DNA of 40,898 nucleotides, taken from positions 1-40,898 of the forward strand of contig NZ_CAJSLV010000095.1 in assembly GCF_907177275.1 (NCBI RefSeq). Reading direction: 5' to 3'. Shown here piece after piece: positions 8,195-16,396 of the stretch. Source of the DNA: Actinacidiphila cocklensis. Lineage in GTDB: Bacteria; Actinomycetota; Actinomycetes; Streptomycetales; Streptomycetaceae. The notes under the pieces were generated by a model. The model was not told the DNA's origin. It made no database searches and saw only the letters and a program-made list of their open reading frames with translations. The number at the start of each line of letters is the position of its first letter. Positions within the stretch are counted from its first letter, which is position 1. A program made the position numbers and the translations under genes.

Positions 8195-8736
8195 GCGAGG
8201 CGGGCGCGGACCCGGTCGGGGTAGCGGGCGGTGACCAGGGCGGGGACCGTGAAGCCGGCTATCTGGAGCGGGACGGACACCGCGTCCCCGAGGTGGGCGG
8301 CGCTCGCGGCGGCGAGTAGGGCAGCGGTCACGGTGAAGGCGGCGGCCCACACCCGGGTCAGCACGACGTTGATGCGCAGGAAGACCGGGGTGTGCCACAG
8401 CTCGGGCGGGGTCTGGCGGCGGGCTATGCCCAGGGTGAAGGGGCGGCCGGCGGCCAGGCCCGCCCAGGCGGTGGCGGCGAGCCAGCCGAGCGACAGCGCA
8501 CCCGTGTAGTGCTGCACCGGGCTGTCGGGGCGGGCGAAGGAGAAGGCGGTCAGCCCGGCGAACCAGACCACCGTGCTGTGCTCGAGTACCAGCGAGTCGG
8601 CGGCGACGCCCGCCCTGCGGTCCCGCACGACCAGCCACAGGCCGAGCAGCAGGCCGGCCAGCGCGCCCCACTGCCGGCCGGCCGACGACACGACGGCGAA
8701 GGCGATCCAGGGGATGAAGCCGCGCAGGTAGTTCAT
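8182..8736 (-). CDS. Small multi-pass membrane protein, unknown function
   Basis: A 184-residue protein starting MNYLRGFIPW, after a GGAGGG ribosome site. About four to five hydrophobic segments are visible (near 5-35, 50-70, 75-95, 120-145 and 150-170), with basic residues at loops such as RDRR and ARRQTP. I do not recognise a family. Its last 13 bases overlap the 3' end of the A-T-Red gene on the other strand. It is divergent from a PadR regulator and shares its operator-bearing region, so it is probably the PadR target; PadR proteins often control membrane proteins or pumps. A longer frame starting at 8796 has no better ribosome site and would run into the operator. Confidence 0.7.
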   Translation of the reverse strand: MNYLRGFIPWIAFAVVSSAGRQWGALAGLLLGLWLVVRDRRAGVAADSLVLEHSTVVWFAGLTAFSFARPDSPVQHYTGALSLGWLAATAWAGLAAGRPFTLGIARRQTPPELWHTPVFLRINVVLTRVWAAAFTVTAALLAAASAAHLGDAVSVPLQIAGFTVPALVTARYPDRVRARLAHAR

Positions 8737-8790
8737 GGGAGTCCCTCCGTCGGCCCGGACGTGCTGCCCGGGTCTGCCGTGTTCCAACAG

Positions 8791-8840
8791 TGACATGTCT
8801 AGAGTGGAAGGTCAAGGATTGACCTGTCAAGAGTGGAAAG
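8791..8840. promoter_or_regulatory. Probable PadR operator: two imperfect 21-base direct repeats plus a palindrome
   Basis: Bases 8791-8811 (TGACATGTCT then AGAGTGGAAGG) recur at 8820-8840 with 18 of 21 identical, spaced 29 bases apart. The first copy contains the palindrome GACATGTC (8792-8799). Between them GGTCAA-GGA-TTGACC (8810-8824) is a perfect 6-3-6 inverted repeat. The array fills the gap between the membrane protein gene and the PadR gene, where an autoregulatory operator is expected. The site is directly visible; PadR binding is inferred. Confidence 0.6.
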
Positions 8841-8844
8841 TAGG

Positions 8845-9375
8845 ATGGCTGTCATGACACTTCGCCACGCGGTTCTGGGGCTGCTCGCCGATCGCACGGC
8901 CAGCGGCTACGACCTGATGAAGGTGTTCGACACCTCGCTCGCCAACGTCTGGCCCGCCACCCAGAGCCAGGTCTACGGGGAGCTGGGGAAGCTGGCCGGT
9001 TCGGGCCTGCTGGAGGTGTCCGCCGAGGGGCCGCGCGGCCGCAAGGAGTACACGATCACCCAGCAGGGCATCGACGAGCTGCGCAGCTGGCTGATCGACA
9101 CCGAGCCGGACCGCACCCGGCGCAGCGAGACCCTGCTGAGGGTGTTCTTCCTCGGCGTCCTCACTCCGGTGGAGTCGGTCACCTACCTCAGTGTCGAGGC
9201 GGCCCGGGCGGCGGACGAGCACACCGAGCTGGAGCGGCTGGAAGCCCAGGTGGACTGGGGGGACGACGATCTGTCGGTCTACGGGCGGCTCGCCCTGGAG
9301 TACGGCCTGCGGCTGACCGCCATGCAGGAGGAGTGGGCGAGTTGGGCCAGGGACCAGGTCGCCGGGCTGACCTGA
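8845..9375 (+). CDS. PadR-family transcriptional regulator
   Basis: About 176 residues. The N-terminal winged helix is characteristic of PadR: TLRHAVLGLLADRTASGYDLMKVF, then VWPATQSQVYGELGKLAGSGLL and the wing GRKEYTITQQGIDELRSWL. The C-terminal helices (about 95-176) fit the PadR dimerisation/Vir_act_alpha_C domain. Starts possible at 8833, 8845 and 8854; 8845 is taken because GGAAAG lies just upstream, but 8854 (beginning MTLRHAV) also matches the family. PadR proteins are usually ligand-sensing repressors of the adjacent gene, here the divergent membrane protein. A link to the adjacent synthetase operon is possible but unproven. Confidence 0.9.
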   Translation: MAVMTLRHAVLGLLADRTASGYDLMKVFDTSLANVWPATQSQVYGELGKLAGSGLLEVSAEGPRGRKEYTITQQGIDELRSWLIDTEPDRTRRSETLLRVFFLGVLTPVESVTYLSVEAARAADEHTELERLEAQVDWGDDDLSVYGRLALEYGLRLTAMQEEWASWARDQVAGLT

Positions 9376-9506
9376 CCCCGGCGGCGGCCGGCCGTGAAGG
9401 GTGGCAGCCGACCGGGAACCGGGGCAGGGTGGTGTCCGTTGGAGCCATTGGGCAAAGGAATCGTCAAGTGGCGCAGCCCGCGCCGAATTGAGCAGGGAGA
9501 TCCACC

Positions 9507-10082
9507 ATGGGTGTCAGCCTCTCCAAGGGCGGCAATGTCTCACTGACGAAGGAGGCCCCCGGACTGACGGCGGTCACCGTCGGCCTGGGCTGGGACGTCC
9601 GCACGACCACCGGTACGGACTTCGACCTCGACGCGAGCGCGCTGCTGCTCGACGCCGCGGGCAAGGTCGTTTCGGACAAGCACTTCGTGTTCTTCAACAA
9701 CCTCAAGAGCCCCGACGGCTCCGTCGAGCACACCGGTGACAACCTCACCGGTGAGGGCGAGGGCGACGACGAGGCCATCAAGGTGAATCTCGCCGGAGTG
9801 CCCGTCGAGGTCGACAAGATCGTCTTCCCGGTCTCGATCTACGACGGCGAGACCCGCCAGCAGAGCTTCGGCCAGGTGCGCAACGCGTTCATCCGGGTGG
9901 TCAACCAGGCGGGCGGCACCGAGATCGCCCGCTACGACCTGTCCGAGGACGCGTCGACGGAGACCGCCATGGTCTTCGGCGAGCTGTACCGCAGCGGGGC
10001 GGAGTGGAAGTTCCGGGCTGTCGGCCAGGGCTACGCCTCCGGCCTGCGCGGCATCGCCCAGGACTTCGGCGTCAACCTCTGA
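9507..10082 (+). CDS. terD: TerD-family calcium-binding stress protein
   Basis: A 191-residue protein with the full TerD signature: MGVSLSKGGNVSL at the start, LGWDVRTTTGTDFDLDASA at about 31-50, FFNNLKSPDGSVEHTGDNLTG at about 72-92, and FGQVRNAFIRVVN in the second half. The Asp-rich loops (DFDLD, GEGDDE) are the family's calcium-binding sites. TerD proteins are linked to tellurite resistance and to calcium-dependent stress and differentiation responses in Streptomyces, where several copies are normal. It stands alone here, with AGCAGGGAG as ribosome site. Cytosolic, no signal peptide. Confidence 0.95.
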   Translation: MGVSLSKGGNVSLTKEAPGLTAVTVGLGWDVRTTTGTDFDLDASALLLDAAGKVVSDKHFVFFNNLKSPDGSVEHTGDNLTGEGEGDDEAIKVNLAGVPVEVDKIVFPVSIYDGETRQQSFGQVRNAFIRVVNQAGGTEIARYDLSEDASTETAMVFGELYRSGAEWKFRAVGQGYASGLRGIAQDFGVNL

Positions 10083-10106
10083 CGTAGCCCCGGCGCTCGT
10101 AAGCCG

Positions 10107-10136
10107 CCGTCCGCCTCCGTGCACCACGGCGGGCGG
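10107..10136. terminator. Hairpin between the convergent terD and marR-type genes
   Basis: CCGTCCGCC (10107-10115) pairs with GGCGGGCGG (10128-10136) with one G-U pair across a 12-base loop. It lies in the convergent gap just after terD, a normal place for a bidirectional terminator. No T-run. Confidence 0.4.
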
Positions 10137-10147
10137 GGCTCACGGGC

Positions 10148-10216
10148 GGGCTGCGCCTTTGGACCAGGGCTGCGCCTTGGACCAGGGATGGACCGCGGAT
10201 CAGGGATGGACCGCGG
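10148..10216. repeat. Short tandem repeats, about 18 bases, at the 3' end of the MarR-type gene
   Basis: Two copies of GGGCTGCGCCTTGGACCA (10148-10166 with one extra T, and 10167-10184) are followed by two copies based on GGGATGGACCGCGG (10185-10202, the second truncated at 10203-10216). The last unit encodes the end of the MarR-family protein and the stop codon lies in the third. It looks like local slippage or duplication in a convergent spacer. Confidence 0.7.
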
Positions 10217-10634
10217 CGTCGGCGTTGTAGCGGACCAGGTAGCGGGCGAAGCGCTCCAGGTCCTCCGGGTCCCAGGCGGCCAGCCGGACCTGGATGGACT
10301 CCTGCCTGCGTGCCCGGGCCGCGGTCAGGATCTCGATACCTCCCGGCGCCAGATGCAGCACCTGCACCCGGTGGTCGGCCTCGTCCACCCGCCGCTCGAT
10401 GAAGCCGAGCTGCTCCAGCGACGCCACCTGCCTGCTGACCGTGGACTTGTCCAGCAGGTAGTACGCCGCCAGGTCGGTGGCCCGGCAGCCCTGCTGCTCC
10501 TCCAGGTGTGCCAGGATCGTGTAGGCCACCAGCGACAACTCGGGGTGCATACGGGCCGCGGCGGCCCGCGCCCGGCGGGCGAACGCGGTCAGTTCCCGCT
10601 GGACGGTGTCCAGGGACGACTCCCGTGCGCTCAT
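10200..10634 (-). CDS. MarR-family transcriptional regulator
   Basis: A 144-residue MarR protein. The winged helix is clear: ELSLVAYTILAHLEEQQGCRATDLAAYYLLDKSTVSRQVASLEQLGFIERRVDEADHR, with the recognition helix in STVSRQV and the wing at RVDEADHRVQVL. Flanking helices supply the dimer interface. The start is the ATG at 10634 preceded by GAGGAG. A palindrome upstream (10699-10713) may be its own operator. The upstream neighbour, read in the same direction, is the large phosphatase gene, 84 bases away. The C-terminus is encoded inside short tandem repeats. Ligand and targets unknown. Confidence 0.88.
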   Translation of the reverse strand: MSARESSLDTVQRELTAFARRARAAAARMHPELSLVAYTILAHLEEQQGCRATDLAAYYLLDKSTVSRQVASLEQLGFIERRVDEADHRVQVLHLAPGGIEILTAARARRQESIQVRLAAWDPEDLERFARYLVRYNADAAVHP

Positions 10635-10698
10635 GGCTGCGACTCCTCACGCCGGTGCTCGGTCGGCCCGGGTGGGCGACCACCTGCGGAAACGTTGT

Positions 10699-10713
10699 GT
10701 TGTAGAGTGCAAC
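10699..10713. promoter_or_regulatory. Possible MarR operator
   Basis: GTTGTA-GAG-TGCAAC is an inverted repeat (5 of 6 pairs), with further TTGT/ACAA symmetry around it. It lies about 65 bases upstream of the MarR-family start, in the short gap after the phosphatase gene. MarR sites are commonly TTG/CAA palindromes of this size. Binding is inferred. Confidence 0.45.
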
Positions 10714-10717
10714 AATA

Positions 10718-13700
10718 TCAGCTGGGCAGTGGAAGTTCGAACCACACCACCTTGCCCACCGCCTTGCGGCTGGTCCCCCAGCGCCTCGACATGTGCGACA
10801 CCAGTGCGAGGCCCCGCCCGCGGACGTCATCGGCCTCCGCACGCTGCAACTGCGGCAGGTTGTGGTTGTCGTCGCTGACCTCGACCAGTAGCTTGCCCAC
10901 CCGCATCAGCCGCAGCTCCACCTCGTAGGACGCGGCCCTGAACGCATTGGTGACCAGCTCGCTGACCAGCAGTTCGGTGGTGTCGCTGAGCCGTTCAAGA
11001 CCCCAGGCGGCAAGCTGCCGCCGGGTCAGGTCGCGGGCGCGGGCCACCTCGGAGTCGTCCACCCGCAGCCGCCACTGGGCGACGTCCTGCGGCGCGATGC
11101 CTTCGAAGCGTGCGACGAGCAGGGCCACGTCGTCCCGCCGGTCCTCGGAGTGCACCCGGCTGAGGATCTGCGCGCACACGTCCTCGGGAGTCTGCTGAGG
11201 CTCGATCACATGAGCGCACAGCGCGGCGAGTCCCGCGTCTATCCCCTGGCCGCGCACCTCCACCAGGCCGTCGGTGCACAGCACCAGCCAGCTGCCGTCC
11301 GGCGCCGGGATCTCCACCGTCTCGAACGGCACCCCGCCCACGCCGATCGGTGCGCCGCCGGGGATCTGCAGCAGCTCGCCCCGCCCGTCGTGGCCGGCCA
11401 GCACCGGCGGGATGTGTCCGGCGTTGGCGAGCGTGAGGGTGCGCTGGATCGGGTCGTAGACCGCGTAGACGCAGGTCGCGAGGTGGTCGGTGCCGAGCCG
11501 CTGGGCGAGGTTGTCCAGATGCCGCAGCAGCTGGGCGGGCGGCAGATCCAGCGCGGCCATGGTGATCACCGACGTACGGAACTGGCCCATCACGGCCGCC
11601 GCCTGCAGCCCGTGGCCCATCACGTCGCCGACGATCAGCGCGACCCGGCCGCCGGGCAGCTGGATCGCGTCGAACCAGTCGCCGCCGACCTGCGCCTGCC
11701 GGTCCCCCGGCATGTAGTGGTGCGCGATCTGCACGCCTGGGATGCGGGGCGGCTTGGTCGGCATCATCGAGCGCTGCAAGGTGGCGGCGGCGCGGGACTC
11801 CAGGCGGTGCAGCCGCGCGTTGTCCAGGTGGACCGCCCCGCGGGCGGCGATCTCGGCCGCGGTGGCGGCGTCCCTTGCGTCGAAGGGGCGGCGGCCGGGG
11901 CTGCGCAGGAAGCAGATCCTGCCCAGCACGGTGCCGCGCGCGGTCAGCGGCGCGAGGATCAGCGAATGCCCGGCCAGCAGTCGGCCGACCGCGGGCACGC
12001 CCAGGTCGGCGGCGATGTCGGGGGCCAGCGCGCTGTCGACGACCGGCAGCAGGACCGGGTCGCCGAGCCGCGGGATCGCCTCCTGCCCGGGCAGCGTCAG
12101 CAGCTCGCCCTCGGGCAGCGCGGCGTCCCAGCCCGCCCCCGGCCCCGACCGGTCGGCGACCGCGACCCTGCGGACCAGCACGGTGTCCGCGACCCTGTCG
12201 TCCTTGGGCGGCTCGGTGTCGGAGAAGAGCTGGTCCACGACGAGCACGGTGGCCAGGTCGGCGAACCGGGGCACGGTGACCGCGCACAGCTCGCGGGCGG
12301 TGGTGTGCAGGTCGAGGGTGGAGCCGACCACGGAGCCGGTCTCGCGCAGCAGCGACAGCTGCTCGTCCAGCGCGCTGCCGGGCAGCGGGCTGCGGGAGCC
12401 GTGGCCCGCCACGGCGGGCGCGGGACGACCGGGGTGCGCGGCCGTCTCCGGCAGGACCGGTGCGGGCGGGGTGGCGGCGGGGTGCGGAGGGAAGGCGCCG
12501 GCGGGGCCGGAGGGTCCTGCGGTTCCCGCGGGGCCGGCGGAAGGGAAGGGGACGGCGGTCAGCGAGGACGCGCTTGAACGGTCGCCACCGTGGGTAGTCG
12601 TCCGATAGCGGGGAGTGGTCGATTCGGAAGCGGGGCCGGAGGCGGGGCCGGGTGTTGCGGCGGGGTCCGGGCGGGGGCCTGGCAGCAGCTCACGGCGTGC
12701 GGAGCGGTCGGCGCGGGCCGCGGCGGCGATCTGCGCGTAGTCCTGCGGGGTGACGGGCAGCCGGACGCTGCCCTCCACTTCGAGGGCGGGGTGCCCGAGC
12801 GGGGCGATCTGCCGCACGATGCGGTCGAGGCGGCCCGGGCTGACCCCGGGCAGTACGGTGCCGAGCCGTGCGGTCAGCGCATGGCCCTGCGCGGGGTCCG
12901 GCGCCGGGGACAGCACGGCGGCGATCGCGATGTCCTGGCGCTGGGGGCCTTCCGCGGTGTACGGCAGCAGCCGGCCGCCCACCGCGATGCGCAGGCTGCC
13001 GGTCCGCAGTGGCCGGGCGTTCGCGGCGATGGCGAGCAGGCTGCGGCCGCCCGGTTCGGCGATCCGGTAGGTCCACCACAGCACGTCCTTGACCGTGCCG
13101 TCCCGGTCGGTGGCCGCGAGCGCGCCGGCCCAGGCGGAGGTGGTGAGGTCGTCGAGGACGTCGAGGGTGTCCTGATGCGCGGTGCCCGAGGCGGTGGGCA
13201 CGGCGCCGGCGGGGGCGCGGGTCGGGGTGAGCAGCCCCGAGGCGGGGTGGCCGAAGACATGCTCCCAGCGGTGGCCGAACAGTTCCTCCGCGCCGCGGTT
13301 CCAGTACGAGATCCGGCCGTCCGGGTCGACGCACAGCACCGCGAGGCGGAGCAGCGCGGTCATGCCGGTGGCGTCGAGGGCCGCGGGACCGCCCGTCGCG
13401 GCGGGGCTGCCGAAGGGGAGGGCAGCCGGGCCTGGGGCGGTGGCGCCGCCGTCCGTGCCGCGACCGCCCGCGCCGAGACGGCCGGGGTCGGTACGGCCGC
13501 TGTCAGGGCGGGCGGTGCCGAGGCTGCCGGTGCCGGTGCGGCCGTCGACGGCTAACCGGGTGCGGTAGCCGGAGCCCGTTTCCGGTGTCTGCCGGGCCGC
13601 ACCGAGGGCCTGTTCTTCGCGCCGTTCTTCTGGGTCGGGACGGTTCGTGTGATCATCTGCGTCGGTGGCTGCGGGATGCCGGGTGATCTCGTCCAACGTC

Positions 13701-13750
13701 GTGCACCTGCGGTTCGCCGCTGAGTAGGGTCCTGGGTTCAAGGCAAGCAC
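10718..13750 (-). CDS. PAS-GAF-PP2C (SpoIIE-type) phosphatase with C-terminal HATPase domain
   Basis: A 1010-residue multidomain signalling protein. An unconserved Gly/Thr/Pro-rich N-terminus (1-125) is followed by a PAS domain (LAVLCVDPDGRISYWNRGAEELFGHRWEHVFG, about 133-240), a Pro/Ser-rich linker, a GAF domain (about 470-640), a SpoIIE/PP2C domain (GDWFDAIQLPGGRVALIVGDVMGHG and LANAGHIPPVL, about 660-860) and an HATPase_c domain (ELLVSELVTNAF, VSDDNHNLPQ, GRGLALVSHMSRRWG, about 880-1005). Proteins of this build control anti-sigma/anti-anti-sigma switches by dephosphorylation and, through the ATPase domain, kinase activity. The GTG at 13750 has no clear ribosome site; a TTG at 13696 after AGGTG is an alternative. 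Codon 66 is TTA (13553-13555 complement). Confidence 0.88.
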   Translation of the reverse strand: MLALNPGPYSAANRRCTTLDEITRHPAATDADDHTNRPDPEERREEQALGAARQTPETGSGYRTRLAVDGRTGTGSLGTARPDSGRTDPGRLGAGGRGTDGGATAPGPAALPFGSPAATGGPAALDATGMTALLRLAVLCVDPDGRISYWNRGAEELFGHRWEHVFGHPASGLLTPTRAPAGAVPTASGTAHQDTLDVLDDLTTSAWAGALAATDRDGTVKDVLWWTYRIAEPGGRSLLAIAANARPLRTGSLRIAVGGRLLPYTAEGPQRQDIAIAAVLSPAPDPAQGHALTARLGTVLPGVSPGRLDRIVRQIAPLGHPALEVEGSVRLPVTPQDYAQIAAAARADRSARRELLPGPRPDPAATPGPASGPASESTTPRYRTTTHGGDRSSASSLTAVPFPSAGPAGTAGPSGPAGAFPPHPAATPPAPVLPETAAHPGRPAPAVAGHGSRSPLPGSALDEQLSLLRETGSVVGSTLDLHTTARELCAVTVPRFADLATVLVVDQLFSDTEPPKDDRVADTVLVRRVAVADRSGPGAGWDAALPEGELLTLPGQEAIPRLGDPVLLPVVDSALAPDIAADLGVPAVGRLLAGHSLILAPLTARGTVLGRICFLRSPGRRPFDARDAATAAEIAARGAVHLDNARLHRLESRAAATLQRSMMPTKPPRIPGVQIAHHYMPGDRQAQVGGDWFDAIQLPGGRVALIVGDVMGHGLQAAAVMGQFRTSVITMAALDLPPAQLLRHLDNLAQRLGTDHLATCVYAVYDPIQRTLTLANAGHIPPVLAGHDGRGELLQIPGGAPIGVGGVPFETVEIPAPDGSWLVLCTDGLVEVRGQGIDAGLAALCAHVIEPQQTPEDVCAQILSRVHSEDRRDDVALLVARFEGIAPQDVAQWRLRVDDSEVARARDLTRRQLAAWGLERLSDTTELLVSELVTNAFRAASYEVELRLMRVGKLLVEVSDDNHNLPQLQRAEADDVRGRGLALVSHMSRRWGTSRKAVGKVVWFELPLPS

Positions 13751-13812
13751 GAATAAGTCCGCGGGGGCGACCGAATAGCCGGATTAACCCCCGCAGCGGG
13801 GTACATGACGGG

Positions 13813-15291
13813 ATGTCCGCTGACGCGGGCTCGGGGATGGGGGGAACGACGGTGGACGCACGAGTGCCGCAGGTGGCGGGATTCGCCCGCTGGCCGCACG
13901 AGAGGTCGGCGAAGCAGGCGGGACAGGCGCTGCGCGAGAGGGTGCCGCGGGCGGTTTTCGGCCGCCCCGAGACATGGACCTGGCAGGACCGCGGCCGCGG
14001 CGGTGACGCGTCCGGCGTCGTGCCGGCGGCGGTCGCCGCCGTCGAAGAGTCGAACGCGGGCCGCATACCCGGTCTGGTCCCGCTGCGGGTCGGGCGGATG
14101 GCGGCGAGCCCCTTCGCCTTCCTGCGCGGTTCCGCGGGCCTGATGGCGGCCGACCTCGCCGACCGCCCGGTGACCGGCGTCGCCGCCCAGATATGCGGTG
14201 ACGCGCACGCCGCGAACTTCGGACTCTACGGCGACGCCCGCGGCGGCCTGGTCATGGACATCAACGACTTCGACGAGACCGTACGCGGCCCCTGGGAGTG
14301 GGACCTGCTGCGGCTCGCCGCCTCGCTGGTGCTGGCCGGGCGGGAGGCGGGCGCGGCCGGTGACGTGTGCAGGGCGGCGGCGTACGACGCGGTGGGCGCC
14401 TACCGGCGCACCATGCGGCTGCTGGCGAAGCTGCCGGTGCACGAGGCGTGGAGTGCCATCGCGGACGAGCAGCTGGTCGCGCACGCCGACGCCCGCGACC
14501 TGGTCGGCACGCTCGACCAGGTGTCGGCGAAGGCAAGGCGCAACACCAGCGCGAAGTTCGCCTCGCGCTCCACCGAGCCCATCGAGGGCGGCGCCCGGCG
14601 CTTCACCGACGCCCCGCCGGTGCTGCGGCGCATCCCGGACGCGGAGGCCGCGGCGGTGGCGGGCGCACTGGACGGCTACCTGGCCACCGTCGGCGAGGAC
14701 CGGCTGCCGCTGCTGGCGCGGTACGCCGTCCACGACGTCGCCTTCCGGGTGGTCGGCACCGGCAGCGTCGGCACCAGGTCGTACGTGGTGCTGCTGCTCG
14801 ACCACCTGGGGGAGCCGCTGGTGCTCCAGGTGAAGGAGGCCCGCGCCTCGGCGCTGCTGCCGTACGCCGCCAAGGCCGGCTTCACCGCCGAGCCGGTGGC
14901 GCACGAGGGCCGCAGGGTGGTGCTCGGCCAGAAGCAGATGCAGGTGGTCAGCGACATCCTGCTCGGCTGGACCGAGGTCGACGGGCTGCCTTACCAGGTG
15001 CGGCAGTTCAGGAACCGCAAGGGCAGTGTGGACCCGGCGACGCTGCCGCCGGAGCTGCTCGACGACTACGGCCGGATGACCGGCGCGCTGCTGGCCAGGG
15101 CACACGCCCACAGCGCCGACCCGCGGCTGGTGGCGGGCTACTGCGGGAAGAACGAGGAGCTCGACGAGGCGATGGCGGCCTTCGCGGTGGCCTATGCGGA
15201 CCGGACCGAGGCCGATCACGCCGACCTGCTGGCCGCGATACGGGCCGGGCGGCTGCCCGCGGACTTCGAGGGCCGGCCCGCGGCGGCCTGA
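13813..15291 (+). CDS. DUF2252 family protein
   Basis: A 492-residue protein with the features of DUF2252: RMAASPFAFLRGSA near 95-108, QICGDAHAANFGLYGD near 127-142, DINDFDETVRGPWEWDLLRLA near 150-170, and QVKEARAS and VGQKQMQ-like segments further on. The GDAHxxN and DxNDFD motifs recall the catalytic and metal-binding residues of aminoglycoside-phosphotransferase/kinase folds, so a kinase-like role has been proposed for the family, but no activity is established here. Divergent from the phosphatase gene with only 62 bases between. The ATG at 13813 is used; a GTG at 13852 behind GGGGG has better ribosome-site spacing and may be the real start. Confidence 0.87.
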   Translation: MSADAGSGMGGTTVDARVPQVAGFARWPHERSAKQAGQALRERVPRAVFGRPETWTWQDRGRGGDASGVVPAAVAAVEESNAGRIPGLVPLRVGRMAASPFAFLRGSAGLMAADLADRPVTGVAAQICGDAHAANFGLYGDARGGLVMDINDFDETVRGPWEWDLLRLAASLVLAGREAGAAGDVCRAAAYDAVGAYRRTMRLLAKLPVHEAWSAIADEQLVAHADARDLVGTLDQVSAKARRNTSAKFASRSTEPIEGGARRFTDAPPVLRRIPDAEAAAVAGALDGYLATVGEDRLPLLARYAVHDVAFRVVGTGSVGTRSYVVLLLDHLGEPLVLQVKEARASALLPYAAKAGFTAEPVAHEGRRVVLGQKQMQVVSDILLGWTEVDGLPYQVRQFRNRKGSVDPATLPPELLDDYGRMTGALLARAHAHSADPRLVAGYCGKNEELDEAMAAFAVAYADRTEADHADLLAAIRAGRLPADFEGRPAAA

Positions 15292-15423
15292 CGCCGGTCG
15301 CCTTCCGCGCCGGGGCGGCCGGGCCGTGAGCCCCCCGGGAACGGGTCCTGCGTACCCCGTGCGCCGGGTCGCCCGCAGGCCGGCGCTCGGCGCGATCACC
15401 CGGACAGGGCCTACGCTGTCCGG

Positions 15424-16254
15424 GTGACGAACACCTTCGGAACCGAGTCCGCCGCCGCGTCCGGCGCTGCCGCGGCGTCCGTGCCCGGTTCGCAGGAGCG
15501 GCTGGCCAACGCGGTGCGGGCGGCCGAGCAGGCGCTGATCGAGTTCGAGATCGCCGTGGAGACCTTCCGGGTCGAGGTGGAGAACTTCTCCCGGCTGCAC
15601 CACCAGCGGCTCGGCCCGATGTACGCGCGGCTCGACGAGCTGGACGCGCTGGTCGCGGAAGCCGTCGCGGCGCACAGCGGCGACCGGGCGGACATCGAGC
15701 GGGCCTGGGAGGCCCGCGCCCTGGTGATGCCGATGCCGGGCGTCGAGGAGCTGTTCGGCGGGCTGCTGGGCTCCGACGGGGTACGCCCGGTGGAGGACCC
15801 GAACCCGCCGCGCCGGGTCAGGCCCGGCAAGGAGGCCCAGCGCCTCTACCGCGAGCTGGCCCGCAAGGCGCACCCCGACCTCGCCCAGGACGACGAGGAG
15901 AAGGAGCGCCGCAGCGCCTTCATCGCCCGGGTCAACGAGGCCTACGCCTACGCCGACGAGGAGGCCCTGCAGGCCCTGGCCGCCGAGTGGGAGGCAGGCC
16001 CTGTGCCACTGGCCGACCTGCCCAGCGAGGCGGAGGTGCTCTACGCCCGGCTGGAGTGGCTGGCGGAGCGCAAGGAGAACCTGTCGGCCATCGCGGCGGA
16101 GCTGGACGAGAGCGCGATCGGCCAGATGATGCGGCTGGCCCCCGACGACCCGGACGCGCTGCTCAACGAGATCGCCGAGCAGCTGCTCACCCAGGTCGCG
16201 CAGCGCGAGGCCAGGCTGGCGGAGTTGGTCAGGGACGCCTCGGACGGACGCTGA
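15424..16254 (+). CDS. J-domain protein with N-terminal coiled coil
   Basis: A 276-residue protein starting at GTG 15424. Residues 25-95 form a predicted coiled coil (AVRAAEQALIEFEIAVETFRVEVENFSRLHHQ). Residues 135-180 form a J domain: EAQRLYRELARKAHPDLAQ with the HPD motif at 150-152 intact, then helix III/IV (FIARVNEAYAYAD). Residues 200-276 are again helical and acidic. J domains stimulate Hsp70 (DnaK) ATPase. There is no Gly/Phe region, zinc finger or DnaJ client-binding domain, so this is a class C co-chaperone or an adaptor rather than DnaJ itself. Follows DUF2252 by 132 bases; no operon can be claimed. Confidence 0.82.
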   Translation: MTNTFGTESAAASGAAAASVPGSQERLANAVRAAEQALIEFEIAVETFRVEVENFSRLHHQRLGPMYARLDELDALVAEAVAAHSGDRADIERAWEARALVMPMPGVEELFGGLLGSDGVRPVEDPNPPRRVRPGKEAQRLYRELARKAHPDLAQDDEEKERRSAFIARVNEAYAYADEEALQALAAEWEAGPVPLADLPSEAEVLYARLEWLAERKENLSAIAAELDESAIGQMMRLAPDDPDALLNEIAEQLLTQVAQREARLAELVRDASDGR

Positions 16255-16396
16255 GGTAGTTTTGCGGTGTCGCACCAGGGCCGCCGCAACGCGTCCCGAG
16301 TGCGGCGTGCGTACGCGGACAAGCGCGTACGCACCCGTGTGAGCGGTGCCGCCGGTGCGCGGACCGCGTTCCCCGTGTCCCAGGAGGCCGCGCCCG

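Noticed and set aside
10148..10216. Direct repeats considered as a CRISPR array
   Set aside because: Units are contiguous without spacers and only about 18 bases long; no cas genes nearby.
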